Shown here piece after piece: positions 34,581-45,983 of a stretch of 64,000 bases of DNA (position 1 is its first letter; every line of letters begins with the position of its first letter). The position numbers and the translations under genes are program-made. Source of the DNA: Eledone cirrhosa (lineage: Eukaryota; Mollusca; Cephalopoda; Octopoda; Eledonidae). The notes beneath the pieces were generated by a model that saw nothing but the letters and a program-made list of their open reading frames with translations, was not told the DNA's origin and made no database searches. The stretch is from NCBI GenBank assembly GCA_964016885.1, contig OZ024743.1, forward strand, positions 10,524,439 through 10,588,438. The letters are read 5' to 3'.

Positions 34581-36574
34581 TTTAATTATTTTTATTGCAA
34601 ACATAAATTATGTGAAAGGTGAAACCAGCCTAAAATATATTCCATTCTTCCAACATGGCAACATGTGCTATTGTTTCATTGACTATTCAAAGACAATCAT
34701 CATTAAGCTGAGTACCAGTTGACTGTGAGGGTATGGCATTCAGCCAAGCACTGTTGTAGGGCTGAGAGGCATGGCTGAAACATGCTAGTTGGTGCTGTTC
34801 ATGCAGGTGCATTAGGCTATCAAAGACTTTATCCTACTGAGTGATATACCCACAAGTTTGACTGATGAGATGTCTGCAATATGAAGGCTGGGTTAAGTCA
34901 AGGTGAGAAATGTATTCCTTGATCAGGGTAGGTTCTGTAGTGTTGTGGAAAATGTCATTGATAAGCACATACAGTTGCTAAATTTTTCAGATAAAGAAAG
35001 CAATGGTAATCACAAAGTGATATATCCATAACAACCATTTAATGAAGCCAAAACCAGCTTTGACGGCAGTGACAATTAAGATATCACTCACACACACAAA
35101 AAAAAGTTCTATGGTGTCTAACTCTTTCAAATTGGAGAATGCTTCAAGCAACAAAAATCGTGATGAAGTTAATATAAACCATGCATCTACTCTGGCTCTC
35201 TAAAACAATTATTAGAACTGGACAAATCTATTGAATTAGATTTCTTACTAAACTGCAAATATGTATTAAATATGCATTGTTTATCAGTGTCATACATATG
35301 AGATTTGTTCCATGTATCATTGTCATACATGCAAACACATCTCATTGTTTGTCACATAGTGGGTTTTGCAGTTATGAGGTTCTGAGTTTTATTCTAATGT
35401 ATGGTGCATTAGATAATTGTTTTCTATCATAGCATTGGATTTATTCAAAACTTGTGAGTAAAACTGGTTAGAAGTAAACTACATGGAAGTCTGTCAAATG
35501 GACTGTACCTGTAATTGAAATGGCCAGCTTATAATTCTATCTGGGGATTACATTATTAGAACAGATATTTGTGGAATTCTCAGCCACTTACACAATGTTT
35601 CATTAGTTCAAACAAATAGAATATTCATTGTCGAAAATGATCATCTGACATCATGTGGTAAATCACTAGGTGTTACTTCTGTACATACAACATATAACCC
35701 ACAGTCACACTTTCACACTTTCTAAATATCATTGTAATAGGAATCCTAGTTGAACTAGTGATTAAAAAAAAAGAATTATAGATTAAATAGTTAATAGAGT
35801 AAAATCAGAAATTGGACCTAAAACAAGGAAAGATGCAAATATCTAATGAACAGTTGGTTAGATTAGAAATTCGAACAGAACCAATAGCTGGTAAAATGTA
35901 AAAGAAACAAGGAATAGATATTAGTATTTGTAGCCAGCTAGGTATTGGGAAGTAAATGCTAACATACTAATGTGGTAAGCACAATAACTTCAGTTGATTG
36001 AGATTATACCAGTATTAAAGACATGTAAACTTTGATGAATAATGTTTAATAAACCTAAACAAAGACAAGAGGGATAACTTAAAATCAATAAGAAAAAAAG
36101 TGAAATGAGTTCAAATATCAGATTCCTGGTTAATAAAAATTGGAGATAGGGAATGTAATGGGAAGAATGATTTTTCGCAGACATTCAGGATAGGTTTCAG
36201 TCTCATCAGACCTGTTCAGCAATGTATAGTTATTCTTGTGTTTTCTAGTTCGATGAAATTTGGAAGTCTAGAGTTAATCCAGAGTAGTTTTTTTTTAATC
36301 ACTGAGTTCTTAAAGAGGTTGAAAGTTTTAATTTGTAGTAGAAAGGAGATAACATTTTCTAACAGTTTTATCATTTTCAAAGGATTTAATGATTTAAATA
36401 AAATGAATTTCAACTTAAATCTGTTGAAAATGTGAAAAATGATGTAAACAGTAACAGTGGAAGCTGGAATGGTTCTGATAGGTTGCCGTTGACTTTGACC
36501 ACTGAGCAGATGCCGCTGTGCATTGCACTGACTCTGTCTCAGAAGCTGGCCACCTTGAGGACAGTGTTCAGGTA
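34581..36574. other. AT-rich noncoding stretch
   Basis: No gene or recognised repeat in about 2 kb. A minus frame of 120 residues at 36216-36578 is low-complexity in its second half and has no recognisable domain. Confidence 0.5.
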
Positions 36575-36945
36575 TCAATGGTTGACCCTATCAAAAGCTT
36601 TTGATTGATGCAAATATTTTGTTGATCTCCTAAACCTGATCACAACAGCATATTCTGATGTACACAAGGTGCATCTGGGAGTGGTAACTAATCTCTCAGA
36701 AGCTGAGGTCAAAAGAGTAACTACAGAGCTCAAATGTAGCAAGGCTGCTGAGGAAGATGAAATCTGGCCCAAAATGTTAAAAGCCTTAAATAGAGAAGGT
36801 ATTCTCTGGCTGACTCATGTGTGCTGGGTGGCCTGGATCTTTGGAAAGGCACCTAAGCAATGGCAATTGAGAGTGATAATCCCAATTTTCAAAAAGGGAG
36901 ACAAGAGAGATTGTTCCAATTACAAGGGGATCTCCTTGTAAAGCC
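36575..36945 (+). mobile_element. LINE-2 or related LINE, start of the reverse transcriptase domain
   Basis: The frame 36669-36941 has ELKCSKAAEEDEIWPKMLKA, then APKQWQLRVIIPIFKKGDKR and CSNYKGISL. These are block 1-2 motifs of LINE reverse transcriptases (K-KAAG-D-I-PEMLK, W--IIPI-KKGD, NYRGISL). The copy stops after these motifs. The wording differs from the RTE-like family (GPSGIAAEMLKASG), so it is another family, possibly the one seen at 28745-29700. Confidence 0.75.
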
Positions 36946-37426
36946 ATTTCTCTCTTCATGACCTATTTACCTGCAGGAGCATTTCTAGGAGAAATCTATT
37001 TCTGGTGAGATCCCTTCAATGTGGTCTTTAGTGTTCTTCTTTCCATGTAAGAAGGAAATAAAATAAATTGGTCTATTTTACAGTGGACCACAGAGTATTT
37101 CTTTCAAAGAATACCAAGATGCTGGTCCTTGCCACATATTGAATGTCCAGTATCAAGCTCTTCAGAGCTGCTGTCAAATGGGATTCTGAGGCCAGATCTG
37201 GCTTTTTGGACTTGATACCAATACATCTATAAGTGATATTTTTTCACTCCATTGTTGCTAACACCTCAGGTGTATCATCTCCATTTTTTTTTCTAAAATC
37301 GGCCTCATATCCCCCTGAAACAAAAATAAATTAACAAATAACTGTTTAAACAGCATAAAACCACAAACTTACTGGAGCTGATATTAATACGGCCATCACT
37401 AATGAGAAACAAAAAGAAAGAAATAA
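36946..37426. other. Noncoding stretch
   Basis: No gene is visible. Phrases such as gcatttctaggagaaatc may be decayed LINE, but the match is too weak to assign. Confidence 0.4.
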
Positions 37427-37640
37427 TAATAATTGTTTCTACTTTAAACACAAGGCCAGAAATTTGAAGGGGAGGGGAAAGTCGATTAAATCACTCCCAG
37501 TGTGTTACTGGTACTTTATTTTATCAACTTCATCAGGATGAAAGGTAAAGTTAACCTTGGCAGGATTTGAACTCGGAACTCAGAAGGGCCATAACTCTAT
37601 GCTGCTAAGCATGTTGTCCAATACTGCCAATCCTCTGCCC
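37427..37640 (-). mobile_element. SINE family B, long subfamily
   Basis: On the minus strand the body carries an extra block (tgatttaatcgactttccc) between the gtaccagt-cactggg region and the ggccttgtg region, also seen at 55487-55692 and 56393-56543. Head and B box are present but altered. Confidence 0.85.
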
Positions 37641-37838
37641 AATAATAATAATTGTTTCTACTTTAGGCACAAGGCCAGCAATTACCCAGTGCATTACTGG
37701 TACTTTATTTTATCGACCCCCGTAAGTATGAAAGGCAAAGTTAACCTCGGCGGGAATTGAACTCAGATCGTAAAGGGACATAACTATGCTGGAAAGCATA
37801 ATCCGATCCTCTACCGATACTGCCAATTCACCAATAAG
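37641..37838 (-). mobile_element. SINE family B, short subfamily
   Basis: It follows the previous SINE directly and in the same orientation, separated only by an ATA-rich tail (ataataataattg). It has no extra block. B box gagttcaattcccgcc; 3' end aaagtagaaacaatt. Confidence 0.88.
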
Positions 37839-39204
37839 GTATCATTCAGTGAATTATATAAACATTTTTCTAATACTGGAAAAAATCAACCTTTTGCATA
37901 AATATAATTTGGAAACCACACTTCATCACATATCTTATCATTGATGGAAATGTGCAATAAAACGCCGTCAAATTAATGATGTTATTACAGAAATGTTGTA
38001 TGGCTAGATGTAAAATTTTTCATTTTCATTCAATGATTCTCCTGTGAAGGAGTTGTGATATAAAACATTTCTGTAAAATAAAAGCTCAGTAACTCCACTT
38101 CAACAAGCATGAAATCTTAGAATTTCACTTGTCTTCAACAAGGAATTCTTCTGATTGGCAGACATGGAAGAAAATCTTCTCAGAGGAAATCTTTATTTAT
38201 TTCATATTATATCACATTTTTCAACAATATTATCATTGCATCAAATGGGCCAATAATTGGTTCACTGTATTCCTGACAGCAAAATTGACAAAGAAACATC
38301 TGCAACTTGATGCTAAGGACTTATTTTCAAGAGTACTGGTTTTCCTCTACTGTTATATTTTTCACTGATATACATCAGTGAAATAAACACACATATGCAT
38401 TCACACACATGCACACACACATACTAGGCTTTCATTAACTAAATTCCACACAAAAGACATTAGTCAATCAAACATTATCGTAGTAGATACTTGCCAGGAA
38501 ATGAACTTCTTAGCCACAGTTATGCTGTAGTAAATGGCAATCAACCTATTACTTAAGAAATTTTAGAGAGATATTGAAAGTTAAACATCATTCTCTTATA
38601 ATAAAATTACATCTTTTGGCTATCTACACTATTAAGAACTACAAAGTGAAATTAACCCTTTTCATATCAAACTTCCTGAAACTATTTCTGGTTTTACAAT
38701 ACAAACAATAAATAGGGAATTCTGTAAGGAAGTAGATAAGACTAGCATGGGTTATCCACAATTTAAAGTAGTCAACTTCACAAACCATAGCAGCTTAATA
38801 ATGGCAAAGTTAGTTATAATACAAAATCCATGTAATTTTGTTTACTATTGAAAACAATTATTGGAAAATAATAAAGAGTAGTAATTATTTTTTCAAGTCT
38901 GATATTTATTTTATTGATATCTTTTTGTTGAATAAAGTTACAGGACATAAACACAGACATGGAAAATTGTGTCCAAAATTACAGGCACAACTTACATTTG
39001 CCACTTGAGTACAAAGAAGCAGTATGAAACAAAGTGCTATGCTGAAGGACTCTGCTCACATATATTGTGTGTGTGTGTGCATGAGAGTGTATTCATCTGC
39101 ATTTATAGTTTTTTCTTACATCAAGAGAAAGGGAGAACCATATTAAATGACTACTCAGTAAAAAAAATTTGAGATTGTATATTATAAAGATTAATTATTT
39201 TTGC
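37839..39204. other. AT-rich noncoding stretch
   Basis: No gene is visible. It includes a fragment of MITE family D at 38650-38715 (listed separately) and a CA-rich patch at 38398-38420. Confidence 0.5.
38650..38715 (-). mobile_element. MITE family D terminus
   Basis: Begins aattaacccttttcatatc and continues tcctgaaactatttctgg. The reverse complement of the right end of the copy at 16526-16674 (tttcaggtgggttggtatc, aaaaggg, ttaa) matches well. Only the terminus is recognisable. Confidence 0.5.
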
Positions 39205-40566
39205 CCTTCAGGCTATAACAGAGGAGTTCAAGACCGGCAGCCCATGGGAACTCCTATATGCAGATGATCTAACTCTCATAGCTGAATCTATGGCTGAACT
39301 AGAGAAGAAATTCCAAACATGGAAGCATGGCCTAGAATCAAAAGGCCTTAAAGTTAACTTGTCTAAGACTAAAGTTCTAGTTTGTAGAAAGGAAAATAGG
39401 GCACAGGTGCCCTCAGGGAAATGGCCATGCTCAGTGTGTAGAAATTCTATTTTATGTAGGCAGAAATTCCATTTTATGTCCCAAATGCAAACTATGGGTA
39501 CATAAAAGATGTAGTAGGATCACAGGTAGACTTTATATGTGGCCAATGCTCAGGTGCAATAAGTATCAAGTGCCCACAGGATACTAGCTCCTATTGCCCA
39601 GATGGTTCTATAGAAATAGTGGACACTTTCCGTTACCTGGGTGACGAAATCAGCAGTGGTGGAGGGTGTTCTGAAAGTACAGTAGCCAGAGTCAGAACGG
39701 GATGGAAAAAGTTCAGAGAGCTTATACCGCTGTTGGCCACAAAAGGTTTCTCTCTAAAAATGAAAGGCAGATTGTATGATGCTTGTATACGAACAGCAAT
39801 GCTACATGGCAATGAGACATAGGCATTGTGTGCAGAGGACTGTGCAGACTGGAAAGGAACGAAGCATGCATGCCCTGTTGGATGTGTAATAGTAATATAC
39901 ATGAACGGTAAAGCATAAATGACTAAGTGAGAAATTAGGAATAAGAGGGATCAGATGCTGTTTACTTGAGAGAAGACTACGTTGGTATGGCCACGTGATG
40001 TGCATGAAAGACGACAGCTGTATAAAAAAAGTGCAGGGCGATCAAAATTGATGGTAGTTACGGAGTAGGTAGACCCAGAAAAACCTGGGACGATCTGATA
40101 AATTCCGACCTTACACACTTGCACCTCTCTAAGACAATGTCACTGGACCGAGATCTTTGGCGCTACGCAGTAATACAGAAGACCCGCTTTGCCTATGTAC
40201 AAAGCGAAACCTACAGTCAGTAGGCACCTCTTAACCAAATATACACCCCAATCCACTACTCCTACCCTATCCTCCCACTCCCACCACCCTCTCTCTGTAA
40301 AGTTGGTACCCCAACATCCAGTCCAAATAAATGAGATTGAGATCGTGTAGGTGTCACGACAAAAAACACACAGTTCATACTGTAATGTGGTCGTGTAGGT
40401 AACACGGTAAAAAGTTCCCAGTTCCACACTGTAAATGTGGTTGGTGTTAGGAATAGTCCTATATGAGCGAGACACAGTCACCCGACCAACCTTGCCTCAA
40501 GTGGGGCAACTCCCGTCTAACCCATGCTAACGTGGAAGATGGATGTTAAATGAAGATGATGATGAT
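39205..40566 (+). mobile_element. RTE-like LINE, copy C, 5'-truncated
   Basis: It begins abruptly at gcccttcaggctataacag, inside the reverse transcriptase just before YADD, and ends in a GAT run at 40555-40568. It is very close to copy D in the shared parts (about nine of ten bases in the block around YADD) and carries the same type of 3' UTR. Confidence 0.92.
39209..40173 (+). pseudogene. LINE polymerase C-terminal part (broken)
   Basis: The first frame has PWELLYADDLTLIAESM, KGLKVNLSKTKV and CSVC (up to about 39437). A duplicated segment follows (two tcyattttatg words, 39445-39480) and disturbs the zinc finger; part of the finger (KLTKN) is also deleted. The frame 39619-39822 holds FRYLGDEISSGGGCSES and MKGRLYDACIRTAML. 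The Trp of ETWAL is TAG (39820-39822), and another codon in RERQS is TAA (near 39909). The rest (RRLRWYGHVM, GVGRPRKTW) is in shifted frames up to about 40170. Confidence 0.85.
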
Positions 40567-40854
40567 GAAAGAATAGGCAAGTTCAACATAGAAGATATAA
40601 GTGTAGTATTTAGTTGGTAAAGGCAAGGTATTAAGCCTAGGAGGAGTGAATTGGGAAAGGGTAGGGATAAGATTAGTGTGTTCTACATGTTTCATCCTAT
40701 GAACGTGGGTGGGTTTTCTGCAGTACACCATAACACTAGGTATCTTGATACTTATATGTTTAACTTTTATGTGTTCATGTCAGAATGTGTGTGTATGTAT
40801 GTTTTCTTCTTTTTCTTCACCCATTTATTTCTTGGATGGTTGTGTGTGTAGAAT
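40567..40854. other. Noncoding spacer
   Basis: No gene is visible. Two overlapping plus frames (40651-40851, 40709-40906) show nothing recognisable. Confidence 0.4.
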
Positions 40855-41277
40855 ATTCAAATATTCTTACCACTGGGTCCTGTCAGAAGCAATTGTCTCC
40901 AATTGATCTGGTTGCATCCCCAAGTGAGACCAGCCAAGCTCATGGATGTTTTTCAAACATCTTGCTTGGTATCTACCCCTGAGTCTCCTGGCAGTAGGTT
41001 TTGCCAATAAAATCTATCTAGCAATTATTTCTTTAGACATTCTTACCACATGCCCATAGTATTGAAGCTGTGAACTCTCAATTCAGAGAAGTAGCAGCTC
41101 TATCTTAAGCATCTCTCTGATCTTCGAGCAATGCACTCTATCAAGTAATATTACTCCAAAGACCATTCAGAAGAACCCCATTTCAGTCACTTGATGTGGG
41201 ATTGTATTCTTTCAGTCATTATCCAAGATTCATGACTACAGATAAGGGTTGGCACAAATACTGAATTGAAGGTAGCT
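40855..41277 (-). mobile_element. LINE-2, 3' part, split by copy D
   Basis: On the minus strand this is the 3' portion of a LINE-2 copy. Shared words with 28745-29200: tgtcagaagcaattgtctcc, agaccagccaagctcatgg, ctctatcaagtaat and atccaagattcatgac. The homology breaks at 41277 in ggtagct, where copy D begins, and resumes at about 43531. Confidence 0.8.
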
Positions 41278-43029
41278 TGGAAGTGTCACTACGAAAGGCT
41301 TCTAAATGAGGAGAACAAATGGGAGAAAGACAGTCTCCCCCACATCGACCCAATAGAGGGACCAGCAGTGTTAGTCCAGGGTAGTACAATAAGCAAGGCA
41401 ATCAAAGATATGAAGACGGGTAAGGCGGCTGGTCCTTCGGAAGTAGTTGCTGAGATGCTGAAGGCATCTGGTTCGGTGGGACACACCATGGTCACCCGAA
41501 TAGTTAACCAAGTCGTACAGAATGGGGTTGTTCCGAAGGACTGGCGTAGCAGCATCATCGTTAACTGCTATAAGGGAAAAGGAGATGCCCTAGATAGGAG
41601 TAACTATAGAGGCATTAAATTAATCGACCAGGTCATGAAGGTCACGGAAAAAGTAATAGCGCAACTAATCAGAGAGAGAATTGATCTAGATGAAATGCAG
41701 TTCGGATTTGTGTCAGGCAAAAGTACCACAGACGCTCTTTTCATTGTACGACAACTACAGGAGAAGTACCTAGCTAAAAGTAAACCCCTCTACTTAGCTT
41801 TCGTCGACTTGGAGAAAGCCTTCGACAGAGTCCCCCGTTCCATTATCTGGTGGTCTCTTAGAAAACTAGGTGTTGACGAATGGCTTGTGAGAGCTATACA
41901 AGCCATGTATAAAGAAACAGTCAGTAAGGTTAGAATTAACAACGAATATAGTGAAGAGTTTAGCGTAAAAGTTGGTGTCCATCAGGGCTCTGTTCTTAGC
42001 CCCCTACTATTTATTATTGCCCTTCAGGCTATAACAGAGGAGTTCAAGACTGGCTGCCCATGGGAACTCCTATACGCAGATGATCTAACGCTCATAGCTG
42101 AATCAATGACCGAACTAGAGAAGAAATTCCAAACATGGAAGCACGGCCTAGAATCAAAAGGCCTTAAAATTAACCTGGCTAAGACTAAAGTTCTAGTTTG
42201 TAGGAAAGAAAATAAGGCGGCAGTCCCATCTGGGAAATGGCCATGCTCAGTGTGTAGGAAAGGCGTAGGTAGAAACTCCATTTTATGTCCCAAATGCAAA
42301 GTATGGGTGCATAAAAGATGTAGTGGGATCACAGGTAAGCTAACTAAGAACATAGATTTTACATGTGGCCGGTGCTCTGGTGCAATAAGTAGCAGCAAGT
42401 GCCCACAAAATACTAGCTCCTTCAACTGCGCAGAGGGTTCTATAGAAATAGTGGACAGCTTCCGTTACCTGGGTGACAAAATCAGCGGTGGGGGAGGGTG
42501 CTCTGAAAGTACAGTAGCTAGAGTCAGAACTGGATGGAAAAAGTTCAGAGAGCTTATACCACTATTAGCCGCTAGAGGGTTCTCCCTAAAAATGAAAGGC
42601 AGGTTATACGATGCCTGCATACGAACAGCAATGCTGCATGGCAGTGAGACCTGGGCATTGTGTGCAGAGGATATACGCAGACTAGAGAGGAACGAAGCTT
42701 GCATGCTCCGCTGGATGTGCAATAGTAATATACGTGAACGGCAAAGCATAAACGAACTAAGGAAAAAATTAGAAATAAGAGGGATCAGATGTTGTTTACT
42801 CGAGAGAAGGCTACGTTGGTACGGTCACGTGATGCGCATGAAAGACGACAGCTGTATAACAAAGTGCAGGGCAATAAAGATAGACGGTAGCCACGGAGTA
42901 GGCAGACCCAGAAAAACATGGGACGAGCTGATAAATTCCGACCTCACACGCTTACACCGCTCCAAGACAATGTCACTGGACCGAGACCTTTGGCGGTACT
43001 CAGTAATAGAGAAGACCTGCCTTACCTAA
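41278..43029 (+). CDS. LINE reverse transcriptase with C-terminal PHD-like finger, N-terminally truncated
   Basis: 584 codons without a stop or frameshift. Order: AIKDMKTGKAAGPSEVVAEM, NYRGIKLIDQVMKV, MQFGFVSGKSTTDALF, FVDLEKAFDRVPR, VHQGSVLSPLLF, and YADD at 42073-42084. The finger at 42244-42375 has the series CSVC, CPKC, four residues, HKRC and CGRC. Then FRYLGDKISGGGGCSES, KGRLYDACIRTAML, RLERNEACMLRWM, RRLRWYGHVMRM and GVGRPRKTW, with TAA at 43027-43029. The endonuclease is absent, so it cannot move alone. There is no start codon of its own: the frame enters from LINE-2 sequence through TTG at 41266. The intact frame shows that few mutations have accumulated since insertion. It is the best template for the domain order of the family. 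Confidence 0.9.
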   Translation, partial: WKCHYERLLNEENKWEKDSLPHIDPIEGPAVLVQGSTISKAIKDMKTGKAAGPSEVVAEMLKASGSVGHTMVTRIVNQVVQNGVVPKDWRSSIIVNCYKGKGDALDRSNYRGIKLIDQVMKVTEKVIAQLIRERIDLDEMQFGFVSGKSTTDALFIVRQLQEKYLAKSKPLYLAFVDLEKAFDRVPRSIIWWSLRKLGVDEWLVRAIQAMYKETVSKVRINNEYSEEFSVKVGVHQGSVLSPLLFIIALQAITEEFKTGCPWELLYADDLTLIAESMTELEKKFQTWKHGLESKGLKINLAKTKVLVCRKENKAAVPSGKWPCSVCRKGVGRNSILCPKCKVWVHKRCSGITGKLTKNIDFTCGRCSGAISSSKCPQNTSSFNCAEGSIEIVDSFRYLGDKISGGGGCSESTVARVRTGWKKFRELIPLLAARGFSLKMKGRLYDACIRTAMLHGSETWALCAEDIRRLERNEACMLRWMCNSNIRERQSINELRKKLEIRGIRCCLLERRLRWYGHVMRMKDDSCITKCRAIKIDGSHGVGRPRKTWDELINSDLTRLHRSKTMSLDRDLWRYSVIEKTCLT

Positions 43030-43200
43030 ATACAAAGTAAAAACCTACTACAGTCAGTAGGCATCTCTATCAACCCCCCCCCCCCGTCCCACCACCTCCA
43101 CCCCATCCACACCGCCCCTTTCAATGTAAAGTTATGTTGGTCCCACAACATCCAGGCCGAAACAAATGAGATCGTGTAGGTGTCACGACAAAAAAACACA

Positions 43201-43425
43201 CAGTCCACGCTGTAAATGTGGCCGTGTAGGCAACACGGTAAAAACCTCCCAGCCCCACACTGTAAATGTGGTTGGTGTTAGGAAGGGCATCCAGCTGTAG
43301 AAAACCCGCCAGACAGTCCACGCTGTAATGTGGCGTGTAGGCAACACGGTAAAAACCTCCCAGCCCCACACTGTAAATGTGGTTGGTGTTAGGAAGGGCA
43401 TCCAACTGTAGAAAACCCGCCAGAC
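43201..43425 (+). repeat. 112-bp tandem duplication in the 3' UTR of copy D
   Basis: Units start with cagtccacgc at 43201 and 43314, and a third partial start lies at 43425. Each contains cacggtaaaaacctcccagc and gttaggaagggcatccarc. Copies A and C have only one such unit. Confidence 0.9.
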
Positions 43426-43530
43426 AGTCCTATGCGAGCAAGACAACCACTCTTGCCTCAAGTGGGAAAACCCCCGTCCAAACCCATGCAAGCGTGGAAC
43501 ACGGACGCTAAACCTGATGATGATGATGAA

Positions 43531-44110
43531 GACAGTGAGTTTGGCTTTCACACGTACCTCCCTTCTTCTGATTACCTGAAGGAAGCATATCACTGCACCA
43601 GCTCTTGCAATTCTTTCACATAATTAACCTCCTGACATCCATCTTTCATGAATACGGTTCCAAGATACTTGGACTTCTCCACTGCTTCAGTGGAACTCCA
43701 GCATATTAAGTGCATGTTGGAGATCCCTTTCTGATGAGCAAAGTAATAACATATCATCTGCAATTTCCAGTCTACTGATCTTCCACCAGCTAGTCATGAT
43801 ACCACTTCTAGCCTGACTGCATGGCAATCCAGTTCATAAAGATTATGAACAGGAGAGGGGACTACACATTCATGATGAAGTTAGACTCCCACATTGAATG
43901 GTTTCAATTTAACACCATTTATATGAGAACAAATACTAGAGCATTTGTATATAGGCATCAGTCCCATACTCCTGCAAAACCTTCCATAGTAGGTCCCATG
44001 GAAAGTGGTCATATGCTTCTGCAGTTTCTGTCCACTAAATTCCACTTACAAGGCATTGGTCAACCTGAGGTAATAGTAGAAGACCTTCGCCCAAGTTTCC
44101 ACACAGTGAT
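43531..44110 (-). mobile_element. LINE-2, 5' side of the split copy
   Basis: It continues the LINE-2 homology interrupted at 41277: gagtttggctttcacacg, tacctcccttcttctgatt and ccaagatacttggac match 29150-29290. Further on, accatttatatgagaacaaa matches 29637-29660. Minus-strand direction. Confidence 0.75.
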
Positions 44111-45983
44111 AGTGAACCCTTAACCTCATGGTTTTGACCATACAATCATGCCTATGCCTGTGCATAAATTGACATATAAGAAAGAGGGAATGAATCAGTG
44201 CAACAATACTGCCTTTCTCAAGTTAAATAAAATGGCTACTAACGGAAACAGAAGCTGGGACAAAGATTCAATTTTTCTGAATGCATATTTGTAACTCCAG
44301 ATCACATTCCATTGTTCTCAATTGTCAATTATTTTTCTTGACCAGACACAAGTCCTCATATTTATAGAGAAGAAAAACGGAAATTTGAGATAAATCATTT
44401 TTTCCTTTTGCTTCTTGATAGAACTGAGAATTAAAACTAGGTCACAAATTCAGTTTGACATGTACTTACTTCTCTTAAATATTTACATTTTCATATCCTT
44501 TAAAGTATTTTGTTTTATATGAATCAGCCAGAGTGTTAGATCAATGTTCTAACACCCCTTGTTTAACACCAATCATGAATGCTATAATGTAATAGAGAAG
44601 ATTTTTACCCAATGTTGGCAGCTCAAGCCAAATAAATGTTTCTAATTGTAGGATCTCCAATAGTTCCAGCAATAGGATCTGCTAAAGCTGCGGCAAACCA
44701 TTACGTGAAATAATATACAATATCATAAATTTGTTGTAGCTTTCCCAGAGGATCAATAAAGTGTAAAGTGATGCCAGACTGGGACTGAATCTTGATTGTG
44801 TGCCAAGTATAGGAAACAAATTATTTATGTTAATTTACATTACACATGTGTAAATCTCTATTTTTTCTCTCTATTTCTTATCAGTATGCATGTGCTGTAT
44901 TCGTGTTTGTGAATGTATGCATATGTCTATATAAAAGAGCATGTGTTCTTAAGAGAGCGTAACTGTAATTGTATGTATGTATAGATGTATATATTTATGT
45001 ATCTATATACTGATACACAGAGAGTGACAAATATATATAGAAGATGAAGAGAAAAACAGGTAGAGAATAAGGCAAATAAATGAACAAGCAAATAAAAATG
45101 AGAGCTATCTATCTATGTTTATGTTTTGACAGTTAGAAATTACTATGAAAGCTGAAGTTATTGACCAATGAGAAATGTTTAGTTAAACAAGAGTGTTATC
45201 AAGAGTATATAAGGTTATAACTTGTATTGATTTCAATCCACCAAAGTAACATAAAGCAGGTCAACTTTGACGTAGCTCAATCTAATCATCATTATTCACA
45301 TTAAGTTAAACTCATAGAGAAAGCATAAGTGCCCAGTAGCTAGCTGTGAATTAGGGTCACGTTGTTGACACAAGGTCAGGGATAATGAATTGAGAACAGC
45401 CAAGACAAGTAGCTGTAGATTCTGGCTATATGCAGATATATATACAGTATATTATATGATTTTGTGGCAGGACATATGAGAGGACTATCCAAGCAACCAT
45501 TTCACAATCAAAGGTGAGAAAGGTCGCAATAAAGCATAAAGTAAGAAATTGTTTCACAGCAGATGCCTGCTAGAAAAGACATCAAAATTGAGTGAGCAGG
45601 AATAGCAGAGTACTAGGCTAAATGATTTATAGAATTTAGTTTTGTTTCTCTAAATTCAGAGTTCAAATCACATCAGTTGACATTCTCTTTAATAACCCCA
45701 GAATCAATATAGAAAACTATGTGTAATATTTATTATATATAAGCTGATTTAATCAACTGTACATGTTACCATACAAAAATTGGCCAGGTGACTAATTAAG
45801 AAATAAGCATATTTGTAACTCAGATGGCAGTGTGGGTAACTAAGACAGTAGACTACACCATACCAGATAATCTACTGTTTCTAAATTTGTTTTTGTTCTG
45901 TGTTCAAACCTTTCTTGGATCAATATTATCAAATGTCCTTCCATTACTGATGAAAATAATACTTATAATAGATTGATTCTCAA
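44111..45983. other. AT-rich noncoding stretch
   Basis: No gene is visible. Two very diverged SINE family B-like patches may lie at 45620-45720 (agagttcaaatcacatcag) and 45830-45960 (ggcagtgtgggtaac, tgttcaaac), too weak to list separately. Confidence 0.5.

Larger units (their letters stand above)
41278..43530 (+). mobile_element. RTE-like LINE, copy D, 5'-truncated, intact downstream frame
   Basis: It starts at the equivalent of residue 453 of copy A (WKCHYERLLNEEN) and runs through the reverse transcriptase, finger, C-terminal domain, 3' UTR and GAT tail (43515-43529). It interrupts a LINE-2 copy on the opposite strand. The bases at both junctions (gaaggtagct, gaagacagtg) resemble an imperfect target-site duplication. 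Confidence 0.93.

Noticed and set aside
36216..36578. 120-codon minus frame
   Set aside because: No motif; half of it is K/N/F-rich from AT-rich DNA, and the rest has no recognised relative.
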